DNA from: PALSA-894 sp049698215
GTDB taxonomy: Bacteria; Pseudomonadota; Alphaproteobacteria; Rhizobiales; Xanthobacteraceae
Reading direction: 5' to 3'
Assembly (NCBI GenBank): GCA_049698215.1
Contig: JBAVXH010000151.1
Location: 1 to 20,631 of the forward strand
DNA length: 20,631 nucleotides
The number at the start of each line of letters is the position of its first letter. The first letter of the stretch is position 1. The position numbers were made by a program, and so were the translations under genes. The notes under the pieces are model-generated. The model worked only from the letters and a program-made list of their open reading frames with translations. It had not been told where the DNA came from and did no database searches. This document shows positions 1 through 7,967 of this stretch, one piece after another.

Positions 1-2
1 CG

Positions 3-165
3 ATGCTCAACGAGCTCGACACCATCGTGGCGCGCGGCGACGACCTCGCGCGCAACAACGGCGTCGCGGCCGGCGCCGAACAGACCGTCGTCGACAACGT
101 GGTCGGGCCGCGCGTGCTGATGAAGCCGCGCCCGGACCGCATCATCCGCAGCAATTGTGGATCGA
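3..165 (+). pseudogene. Fragment of a lambda-family phage portal protein
   Basis: An open frame at the left edge encodes about 54 residues resembling part of lambda-type portal proteins, the ring through which phage DNA enters the capsid. The visible match is the run from ARGDDLARNNGVAAGAE through TVVDNVVG to KPRPD, which follows the family pattern of an Arg-rich segment, 'RNN..AAGA', and 'VVG'. The frame remains open after residue 54, but from about position 166 the translated DNA is a palindromic intergenic repeat, so the match stops there. A portal protein is normally about 500 residues, so this is a remnant. The gene may start left of the window; the ATG at position 3 need not be its start. 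No other phage gene is visible nearby. The family call rests on motif resemblance only. Confidence 0.55.
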
Positions 166-205
166 TGGGTCCCGAATCAGCCCTTCGGGCTGTCCGGGAT
201 GACAG
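166..205. repeat. Palindromic repeat, GGTCCCG...CGGGATGAC type
   Basis: A short palindrome with the central hairpin CAGCCC-TTCG-GGCTG, flanked by a GGGTCCCG end and a CCGGGATGAC end. The same ends occur in the longer repeats at 6700-6816 and 15437-15563, so this is one copy of a dispersed family. It lies exactly where the portal-protein similarity ends. Confidence 0.7.
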
Positions 206-230
206 TGGAGTGAGGCTTCGCGGGGCCAAG

Positions 231-1193
231 TCACACCGCGATATTCCACAGCAACGGCACGTGCTCGTAGCCGGTCGCAGTCTTGACGATGTGTCCGCAG
301 GCCGGGAAGGGGAAGTGATAGCCGGTGACCAGCGTGCGGTCGGCGGCGGCGCGGTCGAGCAGCTTCTTGCGCGTCGTGACGGCGAGCGGGCCGTCGATAT
401 CGAACTGCGGCTGCCATTCCGGATGGCGCGCGAACAGCGCCGGGTGCTGCGTGGTGTCGCTCAACACCATCAGCGAGTCCTTGCCCGACTGTAGCGCGAA
501 CACTGTGTGGCCGGGCGTGTGGCCCGCCGCATCGACCGCTTCGATCCCGGGCGCGACCTCCTTGCCGGGGCGATAGTGCGTCACGTCCTTGGCGATGCCG
601 GCGAAGATGCGCCGCACGTTGTGGAACACGATCTTCAAACCGTCCGGCGCCGCGCGCATGTTGGCGTCGTCGGCCCAGAACGCCCACTCGGCCTCCGGCA
701 CCGTGATCTCGGCATTCGGAAAGATCAGCGCGTTGTCCTTGGTCTTGATGCCGTTGATGTGGTCGGGATGGAAATGCGAGATCACGATCTGGTCGATCGC
801 CTTCGGATTGATCCCGGCCGCCTTCAGGTTGTCGCTGAACGAGCCTGCAGTCGAGGCGATCTGCCCGCCGGTGCCGGTGTCGAGCAGGATCAGCTTCTTG
901 CCGGTGTTGACCAGCACCGTGGTGAACGGCGTCGCAAGCTTCTCTTCCGGCATGAAGGCATCTGACATTTCGCGGCGCACGTCCGCGTAGTCGGCCTTGC
1001 GCACGAATTTCTCGTCGATCGGCCGATACCACACGCCGTCGTAGAGCGCGGTCACCTCGAAGCTGCCGATCTTGTAGCGATAGATGCTCGGCGCCTGCTT
1101 GCCGATGGGCGGCGCGGCGGCTTCCGCGGGCAGCGCGCCCGCGGCGGCGACCGAGGCGCCCGCGATCAGGCCGCGTCGTGTGAAATCGTTCAA
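231..1193 (-). CDS. MBL-fold metallo-hydrolase with Tat signal
   Basis: This predicted zinc hydrolase has the metallo-beta-lactamase fold. The metal site shows as HFHPDH at residues 140-145, the GHTPGHT segment at 224-230, Asp246 and His293. The N-terminus has a twin-arginine motif (TRRGLI, residues 5-10) followed by an Ala-rich hydrophobic stretch, so it is probably exported folded to the periplasm. I chose the TTG at 1193 because an AAGGAG ribosome site (1200-1205) sits 6 nt before it; a start 10 codons further upstream has no such site and would bury the Tat signal. The protein is 320 residues, normal for exported members. It is last in the minus-strand block, separated from the TctC gene by a palindromic repeat. 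The substrate is unknown; lactonase, arylsulfatase-like and other activities are all possible. Confidence 0.9.
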   Translation of the reverse strand: MNDFTRRGLIAGASVAAAGALPAEAAAPPIGKQAPSIYRYKIGSFEVTALYDGVWYRPIDEKFVRKADYADVRREMSDAFMPEEKLATPFTTVLVNTGKKLILLDTGTGGQIASTAGSFSDNLKAAGINPKAIDQIVISHFHPDHINGIKTKDNALIFPNAEITVPEAEWAFWADDANMRAAPDGLKIVFHNVRRIFAGIAKDVTHYRPGKEVAPGIEAVDAAGHTPGHTVFALQSGKDSLMVLSDTTQHPALFARHPEWQPQFDIDGPLAVTTRKKLLDRAAADRTLVTGYHFPFPACGHIVKTATGYEHVPLLWNIAV

Positions 1194-1240
1194 CGGTGGC
1201 TCCTTCGGCCGCCCCGCGCGCAAATCTATCTCCGATTTGT

Positions 1241-1313
1241 AGGGCGGGCAAAGCGAAGCGTGCCCGCCATCTGAGATGCGGCGGGCACGTCGCTGCGCTC
1301 CTTTGCCCGCCCT
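1241..1313. repeat. Long inverted repeat between tctC-like and MBL genes
   Basis: AGGGCGGGCAAAG (1241-1253) is matched by CTTTGCCCGCCCT (1301-1313), with further inner pairing between the GTGCCCGCC and GGCGGGCAC stretches. The 73-bp element would form a strong cruciform or RNA hairpin. It begins right after the stop of the TctC-like gene, where it could stop transcription or protect the mRNA end. There is no U-run, so simple intrinsic termination is uncertain. Repeats of this type are common between genes in Bradyrhizobium relatives. Confidence 0.8.
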
Positions 1314-1317
1314 CGGT

Positions 1318-2280
1318 TTAGTTCTCCGGAGCCGCCGCCTTCAGGATCGGCGACCAGCGCGCGATCTCGGCCTTCACGAAGGCGTCGAACCTGGCCGGGC
1401 TGCGCTCGCCCTTTGCCGGGACGTCGCCGCCGAGATCGGTGAGGCGTTTCTGCACGGTGGAGTCGTCGAGCGACTTGTCGAGCGCGTCCGCGAGCTTGGC
1501 GATGATCTCGGGCGGAGTTCCCGTCGGCGCGAAGATGCCGGCCCAGATGTCCATCGCGTAATCGATGCCGAGTTCCTTCGCGGTCGGCACGTCGGGCAGC
1601 GTCGCAAGCCGCTGCGGCGAGGACACCGCGTAGGCCTTGATCGCACCGGAGGCGATCTGGCTGGTCACGCTGACCGCCTGCTCGCAGAAATAATCGACAT
1701 GCCCGCCGATCAGATCGTTCATCGCCGGGCCGGTGCCGCGGTAGGCAACCGCGGTCGGCTTCACGCCGGTGCCGGCGGAAAACATCACGCAGGCCATGTG
1801 CGAGGAGGCGCCGATGCCGCCATGCGCCTGCTTCACGGCTTCGCCGTTCTGCCTCAGGTAGGTGACGAACTCGCGCAGATCCTTTGCGGGAAAATCCTTG
1901 CGCGCGACGATCACGGCCGGCGCATGCGCGGTGAATCCGATCGGCTCGAAGTCGCGCGCCGAGTCGTATTTGACATTCGGGGTGAGCACCGGCGCGGACA
2001 CATGCGAGCCCATCGAGCCAGCGAGCAGCGTGTATCCGTCGGGCGCCGCAGCTGCGACACGCGCCGAGCCAATCGTGCCGCCCGCGCCGCCGACATTTTC
2101 GATCACTATCGTCTGTCCGAGCTGCTTGCCCATCTGCTCGGTGACGATGCGCGCCACAACATCGCTCGGGCCGCCGGCCGGGAACGGGACGATCACGGTG
2201 ATCGCGCGCGAAGGGTAGGGCTGCGCTTGCGCCGAGGCGACGGAGAGCACGGCGGCGAGCGCCGCCACAATCATCCTCAT
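1318..2280 (-). CDS. TctC/Bug-family periplasmic solute-binding protein
   Basis: The product is a 320-residue extracytoplasmic binding protein of the tripartite tricarboxylate transporter (Bug) family. It has a signal peptide of about 19 residues ending ASAQA, then the family's ligand-loop motifs: VPFPAGGPSDVVAR and VENVGGAGG-like IENVGGAGG near residues 30-70, and PDGYTLL. Bug proteins bind carboxylic acids or related small molecules and deliver them to the TctAB membrane pair, or act as sensors. No tctA or tctB lies in the window, so this is an orphan, as most Bug genes are. A good ribosome site (GGGAGGAAG) lies just upstream of the ATG. It follows the dehydrogenase gene by 40 nt and may be cotranscribed with it. 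The ligand cannot be deduced. Confidence 0.93.
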   Translation of the reverse strand: MRMIVAALAAVLSVASAQAQPYPSRAITVIVPFPAGGPSDVVARIVTEQMGKQLGQTIVIENVGGAGGTIGSARVAAAAPDGYTLLAGSMGSHVSAPVLTPNVKYDSARDFEPIGFTAHAPAVIVARKDFPAKDLREFVTYLRQNGEAVKQAHGGIGASSHMACVMFSAGTGVKPTAVAYRGTGPAMNDLIGGHVDYFCEQAVSVTSQIASGAIKAYAVSSPQRLATLPDVPTAKELGIDYAMDIWAGIFAPTGTPPEIIAKLADALDKSLDDSTVQKRLTDLGGDVPAKGERSPARFDAFVKAEIARWSPILKAAAPEN

Positions 2281-2320
2281 GGCTTCCTCCCGCGTTGTTC
2301 TTTATCGCCCCGCGAGCAAG

Positions 2321-3487
2321 CTACTCCGCCGCCACCCGCTGCGCCACGGTACCGCGTGTCTTCACCACCACCTTGATCGCGTCGTCGATCCGCTCGCGCG
2401 CGTACTTGATCGCGGTCGGCAGGTCCTCGAGCGGGAAGGTGTGGGTGTGCACCTTGGTGGCGTCGAAGCGCTTCTGCGACATGAACGCCTCGGCACGGTG
2501 CGTTGCGCTCTTGCCCTCGCCGCGGATGCCGTACAGGTAGATGTTGTTGCGCACGATGTGCGCGATATCGACCGGCGTCTCCTCGTGCGGGAAGGCCGCA
2601 AGGCAAACCTTGCCGCCGCGGTTCACCATGCGGATCGCCTCGTTCACGGCGTTCGGCGCGCCGGAGCACTCGACCACATAGTCGACACCCTTGCTGCCGT
2701 TGAGTTTCTTGACCGCGTCAACCACGTTGCTCTCGTTGCGCGCGTTGACGACATGGTCGGCGCCGAGCTCGAGCCCGATCTTGAGGCGGTTGTCGCGCGT
2801 GCCGGTGAGGATCACCGGATGCGCGCCGAGCGCCTTTGCGACTGCGACGCCGAGCAGCCCGATCGGCCCGGGGCCGGTGACCACCACGCTCTCGCCCGCC
2901 ACCAGTCCGCCAAGTTCGGTGAGGCCGTACATGGCGGTGCCGGCGGTGACCACGAGCGTTGCCTCCTCGTCCGACATCGCGTCGGGGATCGCGACCAGCG
3001 TGTTGATGTTGTTGATCTGATATTCGCAGAAGCCGCCGTCGGTGGTGAAGCCGTTGGCCCGGTGGCCCTTGTCGACATCGCCGTAGTTGAGCCCGTAGTT
3101 GTGGCACGAGGTGTACATGCCCATGCGGCAGCGTTTGCACTGGCCACAGCCGGCGTGGATTTCCACCGTGACGCGCTGGCCGATCTTGTATTCGTCGACG
3201 CCGGGGCCGAGCGCCGCAACCGTGCCCATGTACTCATGGCCCGGCGTCCAGTTCTTGTTGAATGGCATGCCGCCCTGAATCGAGGCGGGCGGGCCGTGCC
3301 AGATGATCTCGAGGTCGGTCGCGCAGATCGCCACCGCGTCAATGCGCACCAGCACCTCGGCGCGCTTCGGCACCGGCACCGGCTTTTCGCTGAGCTTCAG
3401 CTCACCCGGATCGCCGAGCACCCAGGCCCGCATCGTGTCGGGCACGAGCATGTCCTTCGAGGTCTTCACGCCGGCTGGTGCATACAT
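2321..3487 (-). CDS. Zinc-dependent medium-chain dehydrogenase (MDR family)
   Basis: This 388-residue enzyme belongs to the zinc-containing alcohol/polyol/threonine dehydrogenase superfamily and should oxidise an alcohol with NAD(P)+. The catalytic zinc ligands are Cys55 (in AICATDLE) and His84-Glu85 (GHE). The structural zinc loop has four cysteines, 114, 117, 120 and 128. The Rossmann nucleotide site is GPGPIG at 205-210. The ATG at 3487 is preceded by AAAGGAAA and starts 13 nt after the iclR stop; an upstream extension in the same frame would overlap iclR and lacks family similarity. Short spacing to iclR and to the TctC gene suggests one transcript. The substrate is unknown; sorbitol, threonine or an aromatic alcohol dehydrogenase role would all fit the fold. 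Confidence 0.94.
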   Translation of the reverse strand: MYAPAGVKTSKDMLVPDTMRAWVLGDPGELKLSEKPVPVPKRAEVLVRIDAVAICATDLEIIWHGPPASIQGGMPFNKNWTPGHEYMGTVAALGPGVDEYKIGQRVTVEIHAGCGQCKRCRMGMYTSCHNYGLNYGDVDKGHRANGFTTDGGFCEYQINNINTLVAIPDAMSDEEATLVVTAGTAMYGLTELGGLVAGESVVVTGPGPIGLLGVAVAKALGAHPVILTGTRDNRLKIGLELGADHVVNARNESNVVDAVKKLNGSKGVDYVVECSGAPNAVNEAIRMVNRGGKVCLAAFPHEETPVDIAHIVRNNIYLYGIRGEGKSATHRAEAFMSQKRFDATKVHTHTFPLEDLPTAIKYARERIDDAIKVVVKTRGTVAQRVAAE

Positions 3488-3500
3488 CGTTCTGTTTCCT

Positions 3501-4382
3501 TTATTCAGCCGCAACGCGGGGAGGTGATTTCGAACCGTGGGCACCGAGTTCGGCGGAGAGCGCACGCACGGCCGACACCACCTGCTCGCGCACAAGGGCC
3601 AGGTGATCATTGTTCGCCCGCATCGTGGGCGTCGAGGCGCTGATTGCGCCGACTACCGCGCCGTTGTGGTCGCGGATCGGAGCACCGACGCAAATCACAC
3701 CCGGCTGGTACTCCTCGTCATCCATCGCGAAGCCGTTACGGCGCACATGGCGCAACGCCTCGATCAGCGCGGGCCACTCGGTGATGGTCTTGGGCGTGAA
3801 GCGGGGCAGTCCCTTGGAGAGCACGCGGCGCATGTCGTCCTCGGGCAGCCAGGCGAGCATCGCCTTGCCGCTCGCGGTCGCGTGCGGCGCATCGCTCTTG
3901 CCGAGCGTGCCGGTATCGACGCGCACCGGATGACGCGACTCGCGCTTGGCGACCTTCATCATCGCGTCGCCCTGCAGCACGGCGAGGTGCACGGTCTCGC
4001 CGGTCTTCTCGTTGATCCGCTCGATGAACGGCGCGGCGCGCGCCGGCAGGTCGACCTGAAGCGAGGCGTTGCTGAGATAGAGAATGCGCGCGCCAAGCGC
4101 GTAGGAGCGCCGCACCGGCACCTTCGCCACGTAGCCGCGCTGCACCAGCGTGGAGAGCAGGTGGTGACAGGTCGAGATATTCAGATGCGTGCGGTGCGAC
4201 AGCTCGGTGAGCGAGCACTCGCCGCCGGCTTCAGCGATCGCTTCCAGCAGCGTGATGGCGCGATCGACCGACTGGATGCTGTGGCGTTCGGAGCGCTCGC
4301 TTGGGGCCGTCTTGGCACCGTCGTTGGTGCTGCCTGTCCTCTGGTCCACCTGTTTCCCCTCGATTTTCTTGAGCGCGCGCAA
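3501..4382 (-). CDS. IclR-family transcriptional regulator
   Basis: A 293-residue DNA-binding regulator. Residues about 34-100 form the IclR winged helix-turn-helix (QSVDRAITLLEAIAE, then LTELSHRTHLNISTCHHLL as the helix-turn-helix). Residues about 115-285 are the effector-binding domain, with the typical ASGKAMLAWLP and DDEEYQPGVICVGAPI stretches. IclR proteins often control operons for aromatic or carboxylic-acid breakdown, and small acids act as inducers. It sits between the transporter genes (70 nt before its start) and the dehydrogenase (13 nt after its stop), all on the same strand, so it most likely controls this block. The first 30 residues are polar and not conserved in the family, so the true start could be slightly later. 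Confidence 0.94.
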   Translation of the reverse strand: MRALKKIEGKQVDQRTGSTNDGAKTAPSERSERHSIQSVDRAITLLEAIAEAGGECSLTELSHRTHLNISTCHHLLSTLVQRGYVAKVPVRRSYALGARILYLSNASLQVDLPARAAPFIERINEKTGETVHLAVLQGDAMMKVAKRESRHPVRVDTGTLGKSDAPHATASGKAMLAWLPEDDMRRVLSKGLPRFTPKTITEWPALIEALRHVRRNGFAMDDEEYQPGVICVGAPIRDHNGAVVGAISASTPTMRANNDHLALVREQVVSAVRALSAELGAHGSKSPPRVAAE

Positions 4383-4452
4383 GCAAATAGGCGGGCCGGA
4401 CCCAAGTCAAGCGCGATATGAGATGGCGAATGTTGCTTTGACCATACGAAAC

Positions 4453-5520
4453 TCAGTGGGTTGAGGCCGCCCGCATCCGGCGGTCAAGCCGCGCGCTGTA
4501 GCGCGAGAGGCCAAAGCAGAGCGACCAGAACACCAGGGCGGCGAAGAGGTAACCGGTCGAGCGCACCTGATCGCCGATCAGCCATTCGGGGTCTGCGAAG
4601 GCGATCTGCAGCACCGCCAGGAATTCGATGAGGCCGATGATCAGCACCACGGTCGTTTCCTTGATGATGGAGACACAGGTGTTGATCATGCCGGGCATCA
4701 CGATGCGGATGACCTGCGGCAGCACGACAAGGCCTGTGGTGCGCCAGTAGCCGAGGCCGAGACTACGCGCGGCCTCCCGCTGGCCATGCGGGATCGCCTG
4801 CAGGCCGCCGCGGAAGACTTCGGCGAAGATTGCGGCATTGAACAGCGTGAACGCGATCAGCGCGCGGACGAGCTTGTCGGACTCGAAACCCTGCGGCACG
4901 AACAGCGGAAACATCACCACCGCGAGGAACAGAACGCCGATCAGCGGCAGGCTGCGCCACATCTCGATGAATGTCGCGCATGCATAGGAAATCACCGGCA
5001 GCTCCGAGCGGCGGCCGAGCGCGAGCAGGAGGCCGAGCGGAATCGAGGTCGCAATCGTCCAGCTCGCGATCACGATGGTGAGCATGATGCCGCCCCAGTC
5101 GGTGGTCGGCACCCGCTTCAGCCCGGCGAAGCCGCCGGCGAGGAGCGGCTCCGCGATGAGCGGCAGCAGAATCAAGGCGGCAAGCCCGATCAGCCTGCGC
5201 GTTTCGGCGCGGCGCATCGGCATCAACATGAGCCCGATCGCGAGCACCGCCAGCATCGCCACGATGGCGACGCGCCAGCGTTCGGACGCCGGGTAGGGAC
5301 CGTAGAGGAGCTGCTCGAAGCGCAACCGGATGAACACCCAGCAGGCCGCGTCGTGCCCGTCGCAGGCACGCGAAGAATTTCCGGCCCACACCGCGTCGAT
5401 GACTGCCCATGAAACAAGATCGGTCAGCAGCCAGCTGACGAGCAGCAGCGTGACGACCGACAGCATCGCATTGAAGGGCGTCGCGACGCAGCTCTCCAGA
5501 AATGCGCGCAGCTTGCTCAT
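4453..5520 (-). CDS. aapM: Amino-acid ABC transporter permease, AapM-like
   Basis: A 355-residue inner-membrane permease of the polar amino-acid (HAAT) family. It begins ATPFNAMLSVVTLLL, has the long loop with ACDGHDAACWVFIRLRFEQLLYG seen in AapM/YhdY proteins, and carries the EAA loop that contacts the ATPase at residues 234-257 (EVFRGGLQAIPHGQREAARSLGLG). Several hydrophobic segments fit the expected topology. The ATG at 5520 overlaps the TGA of the upstream permease by one base (TGATG), which implies coupled translation. A far longer frame extends upstream but only as an out-of-frame shadow of the neighbouring gene. In the usual Aap operon an ATPase gene, aapP, follows; here the next gene is iclR, so the ATPase must be supplied from elsewhere. 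Confidence 0.93.
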   Translation of the reverse strand: MSKLRAFLESCVATPFNAMLSVVTLLLVSWLLTDLVSWAVIDAVWAGNSSRACDGHDAACWVFIRLRFEQLLYGPYPASERWRVAIVAMLAVLAIGLMLMPMRRAETRRLIGLAALILLPLIAEPLLAGGFAGLKRVPTTDWGGIMLTIVIASWTIATSIPLGLLLALGRRSELPVISYACATFIEMWRSLPLIGVLFLAVVMFPLFVPQGFESDKLVRALIAFTLFNAAIFAEVFRGGLQAIPHGQREAARSLGLGYWRTTGLVVLPQVIRIVMPGMINTCVSIIKETTVVLIIGLIEFLAVLQIAFADPEWLIGDQVRSTGYLFAALVFWSLCFGLSRYSARLDRRMRAASTH

Positions 5521-6704
5521 CAGCGCTCCACCAGCTGGACGCGGCGGTTGAGCAGGTTGATCACGGCGCCGATGGCGAGGCCGATCAGCACGTAACTCGC
5601 CATGGTGATGATCATGACTTCGAGCGGCTGGCCGGTCTGGTTCAGCACCGTGCCGCCGAACACCAGCATCAGGTCGGGATACGCGATGGCCGCGGCGAGC
5701 GAGGAGTTTTTCAGGAGCACGATGTATTGTGTGCCGAGCGGCGGCAGGATCACACGCAGCGCCTGTGGGATCACGACGAAGCGGTTGATCGCGCCGCGCG
5801 AGAGGCCGAGCGCGCGCCCCGCATCGATCTGCCCGGCGGGGACCGCGCTGATGCCGGAGCGCACGATCTCGGCGATGTAGGACGCGCCGTAGAGCGAAAG
5901 CGCGAGCGCCATCGCGACGAACTCGGGGATCACCGTCATGCCGCCGGTGAAGTTGAAGCCGGCAAGGTGCGGCACGTCCCATGACAACGGGAAGCCGGTG
6001 AGCCACGCGACGATGAGCGGTGGAACAACGAGGAACAGCGCGATCAGCCGTACACTGTGCAGGCCGGACCCGGTGCGTGCGCGATGGCGCTGGTTCATCC
6101 AGAGCAGCGCGAGACCGATGAGAAGCATCGCCGCGAGGGTGAGCATCAGTGCGCCGAAGCCCGACTCGAAAATCGGGTGGGGCAGGTAGAGCCCGCGCTT
6201 GTTGAGGAACGCGATGTCGAAGAGGCTAAGACTTTGCCGCGGGTTCGGTAGCGGACGCAGCACTGCGAAGTACCAGTAGAAGAGCTGCAAGAGCAGCGGC
6301 ACGTTGCGCACGATCTCGACGTATCCGGCGGCGACGCCAGCCACGAGCTGGTTCGAGGAGAGCCGCGCGAAACCGATGGCGAAGCCGAGCAGCGTCGCGA
6401 ACAGGATCGCGATCGCGGTCAGTACCACGGTGTTGAGTAGCGCGATGATGAAGACATCGAGGTAGCTGGCGCTGTCGCCGTAGTCGACGAGCTTCTGCGA
6501 GATCTCAAAGCCGGCCGGGCGCGCTAGGAACGAAAAGCCGGTGTTGATGTTGAGCCGCGTGATGTTGGTGACGACATTCGAGGCGACCCACGCAAGGAGT
6601 GCTGCGATCAGCACCAGCACCACGGCCTGGATCGCGAACGCGCGCCAGGCGCGCTCCCCGCGCGGCAGCGCGAAGCGCGCGCGGCGGGGAGGCGGGATTG
6701 TCAT
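5520..6704 (-). CDS. aapQ: Amino-acid ABC transporter permease, AapQ-like
   Basis: A 394-residue permease matching AapQ/YhdX: a first membrane helix near residues 24-44, then NTGFSFLARPAGFEISQ, then the permease core with YVEIVRNVPLLLQLFYWYF and the EAA loop at about 279-302 (EIVRSGISAVPAGQIDAGRALGLS), ending QLVER as the family does. I take ATG 6704 as start because the first helix then begins at a normal distance. Upstream in-frame codons lie wholly inside a palindromic repeat. The ATG itself is part of the repeat's terminal GGGATGAC, and I see no clear ribosome site, so translation may be weak or coupled. Its stop overlaps the aapM start. Confidence 0.92.
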   Translation of the reverse strand: MTIPPPRRARFALPRGERAWRAFAIQAVVLVLIAALLAWVASNVVTNITRLNINTGFSFLARPAGFEISQKLVDYGDSASYLDVFIIALLNTVVLTAIAILFATLLGFAIGFARLSSNQLVAGVAAGYVEIVRNVPLLLQLFYWYFAVLRPLPNPRQSLSLFDIAFLNKRGLYLPHPIFESGFGALMLTLAAMLLIGLALLWMNQRHRARTGSGLHSVRLIALFLVVPPLIVAWLTGFPLSWDVPHLAGFNFTGGMTVIPEFVAMALALSLYGASYIAEIVRSGISAVPAGQIDAGRALGLSRGAINRFVVIPQALRVILPPLGTQYIVLLKNSSLAAAIAYPDLMLVFGGTVLNQTGQPLEVMIITMASYVLIGLAIGAVINLLNRRVQLVER

Positions 6705-6816
6705 CCCGGCCGACCCCGGCACTTGGCCGGGGGAGAGCCGGGATCCATGTATCACTGGGCTCACGGTGCTCTCGGAGAGATGGGTCCCGGCTCTCGCTTC
6801 GCTCGGCCGGGATGAC
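6700..6816. repeat. 117-bp composite repeat with 14-bp terminal inverted repeats
   Basis: GTCATCCCGGCCGA (6700-6713) is the exact reverse complement of TCGGCCGGGATGAC (6803-6816). Inside are two smaller hairpins, CCCCGGCACTTGGCCGGGG and the CTCTCGC-TTCG-CTCGG stretch, and a GGGTCCCGGCTC motif shared with the copies at 166 and 15437. The element fills almost the whole spacer between the binding-protein and permease genes. It resembles a short mobile palindromic element, and one end overlaps the first codons of the permease. Confidence 0.8.
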
Positions 6817-6828
6817 AGCTGAGTTTTC

Positions 6829-7839
6829 TCACCTGAACGGTGGCGCGATCAGCAGGCCGCCGTCCTTCCACAGCTTGTTCTGGCCGCGCGAAAGGCCGAG
6901 CCGCGTGCCTTCGCCGAGATGGCGCTCGAAAATATCAGCGTAGTTTCCGACCTGCTTGATCGCCTGATAGGCCCAGTCGGCGGAGAGGCCGTTCTTTTGG
7001 CCGAGATCGTCGCCGACGCCGAGCAGCCGCTTCACCTCGGGCACATCGCTCTTCTTCATCTCGTCGACGTTGGCCTGCGTGACGCCCAGCTCTTCCGCCG
7101 CGATCAGCGCGAAAAAGGTCCAGCGCACGATGTGCGCCCATTGGCTGTCGTTCTGGCGCACGATCGGACCGATCGGCTCTTTCGAGATGATCTCCGGCAG
7201 GATGACGTGCGCGTCGCGGTTCTTTAGCTGCAGGCCGCGCGCCGCAAGCGCCGAGCGGTCGTTGGTCCAGGCATCGCAGCGCCCCTGATCATAGGCGTTG
7301 CGCGCTTCGTCGAGGTCCTGGAACGTGACGATGCGGTAGTCCATTTTGCGCGAGCGGAAATAGTCAGCGATGTTGAGCTCGGTGGTCGAGCCCTGCGCGA
7401 CGCAGATCGAAGCGCCTTTCAGGTCGTTGACGCTTTTGACGCCCATGGCCTTCGGCACCATGAAGCCCTGGCCGTCGTAGTAGACGACCATCAGGAAATC
7501 GAGGCCGGTCCCGTTGTCGCGGTTGTAGGTCCAGGTGAGGCGGTGCGTCAGCACATCGACGCCGCCGGTGGTCAGCGTCGCGAACCCGTCGCGCAGCCCG
7601 AGCGGCGAGAGCTGCACCTTGTCGGCGTCGCCGAGCACGGCGGCGGCGAGCGCGCGGCAGAGATCGACATCGAAGCCGCGCCGCACGTTCTTGTCGTCGG
7701 TATAGGCAAAGCCCGGCAGGTTCGGCGCCGTGCCGCAGTTCACGGTGCCGCGCTGCTTGATGGTGTCGAGCGTTGCGGCGTGCGCGGATGTGCAGATGAG
7801 CGCGGCGAGGCTCGCCGCGAGGAAAAGTCCCCGTTTCAT
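6829..7839 (-). CDS. aapJ: Amino-acid ABC transporter substrate-binding protein, AapJ-like
   Basis: A 336-residue periplasmic binding protein. It has a signal peptide of about 21 residues (ending SAHA), then TLDTIKQRGTVNCGTAPNLPGFAY and the RRGFDVDLCRALAAAVLGD segment typical of AapJ/YhdW, and family stretches ASICVAQGSTTELN and YDQGRCDAWTNDRSALAARG. Aap systems take up a broad set of L-amino acids; relatives can bind other amino-acid-like acids. A strong ribosome site (GGGAGGG) precedes the ATG. It is separated from both neighbours by repeat-filled spacers (128 nt to the dioxygenase, 124 nt to aapQ), unlike the tight packing of aapQ and aapM. Length and motifs look intact. Confidence 0.94.
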   Translation of the reverse strand: MKRGLFLAASLAALICTSAHAATLDTIKQRGTVNCGTAPNLPGFAYTDDKNVRRGFDVDLCRALAAAVLGDADKVQLSPLGLRDGFATLTTGGVDVLTHRLTWTYNRDNGTGLDFLMVVYYDGQGFMVPKAMGVKSVNDLKGASICVAQGSTTELNIADYFRSRKMDYRIVTFQDLDEARNAYDQGRCDAWTNDRSALAARGLQLKNRDAHVILPEIISKEPIGPIVRQNDSQWAHIVRWTFFALIAAEELGVTQANVDEMKKSDVPEVKRLLGVGDDLGQKNGLSADWAYQAIKQVGNYADIFERHLGEGTRLGLSRGQNKLWKDGGLLIAPPFR

Positions 7840-7869
7840 GTCGCCCTCCCGAATGACCTCGCTTCCGCT

Positions 7870-7957
7870 CGTCCCCGTCCCCGATCAAGTCGGGGATAAA
7901 CTCCAGCAGGGACCCAGTTCTTTTTCTTTCTGGATGCCCGCTTTCGCGGGCATGAGC
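7870..7957. repeat. Pair of palindromic repeats upstream of aapJ
   Basis: Two hairpins lie side by side: CCCCGA (7879-7884) with TCGGGG (7890-7895), and ATGCCCGC (7934-7941) with GCGGGCAT (7946-7953) around a TTTC loop. A GGGACCCAG joint lies between them, also seen as its relative GACCCAGTA at 15437-15563. The block occupies most of the gap between the dioxygenase stop and aapJ and could act on the mRNA between them. Confidence 0.7.
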
Positions 7958-7967
7958 GGAGAACCTG

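Noticed and set aside
166..494. Continuation of the portal-protein frame past 165
   Set aside because: The peptide is only the palindromic repeat and then the antisense of the MBL hydrolase gene.
5521..6006. Long upstream extension of the aapM frame
   Set aside because: It is out-of-frame reading of the aapQ gene; ATG 5520 overlaps the aapQ stop in the normal coupled fashion.
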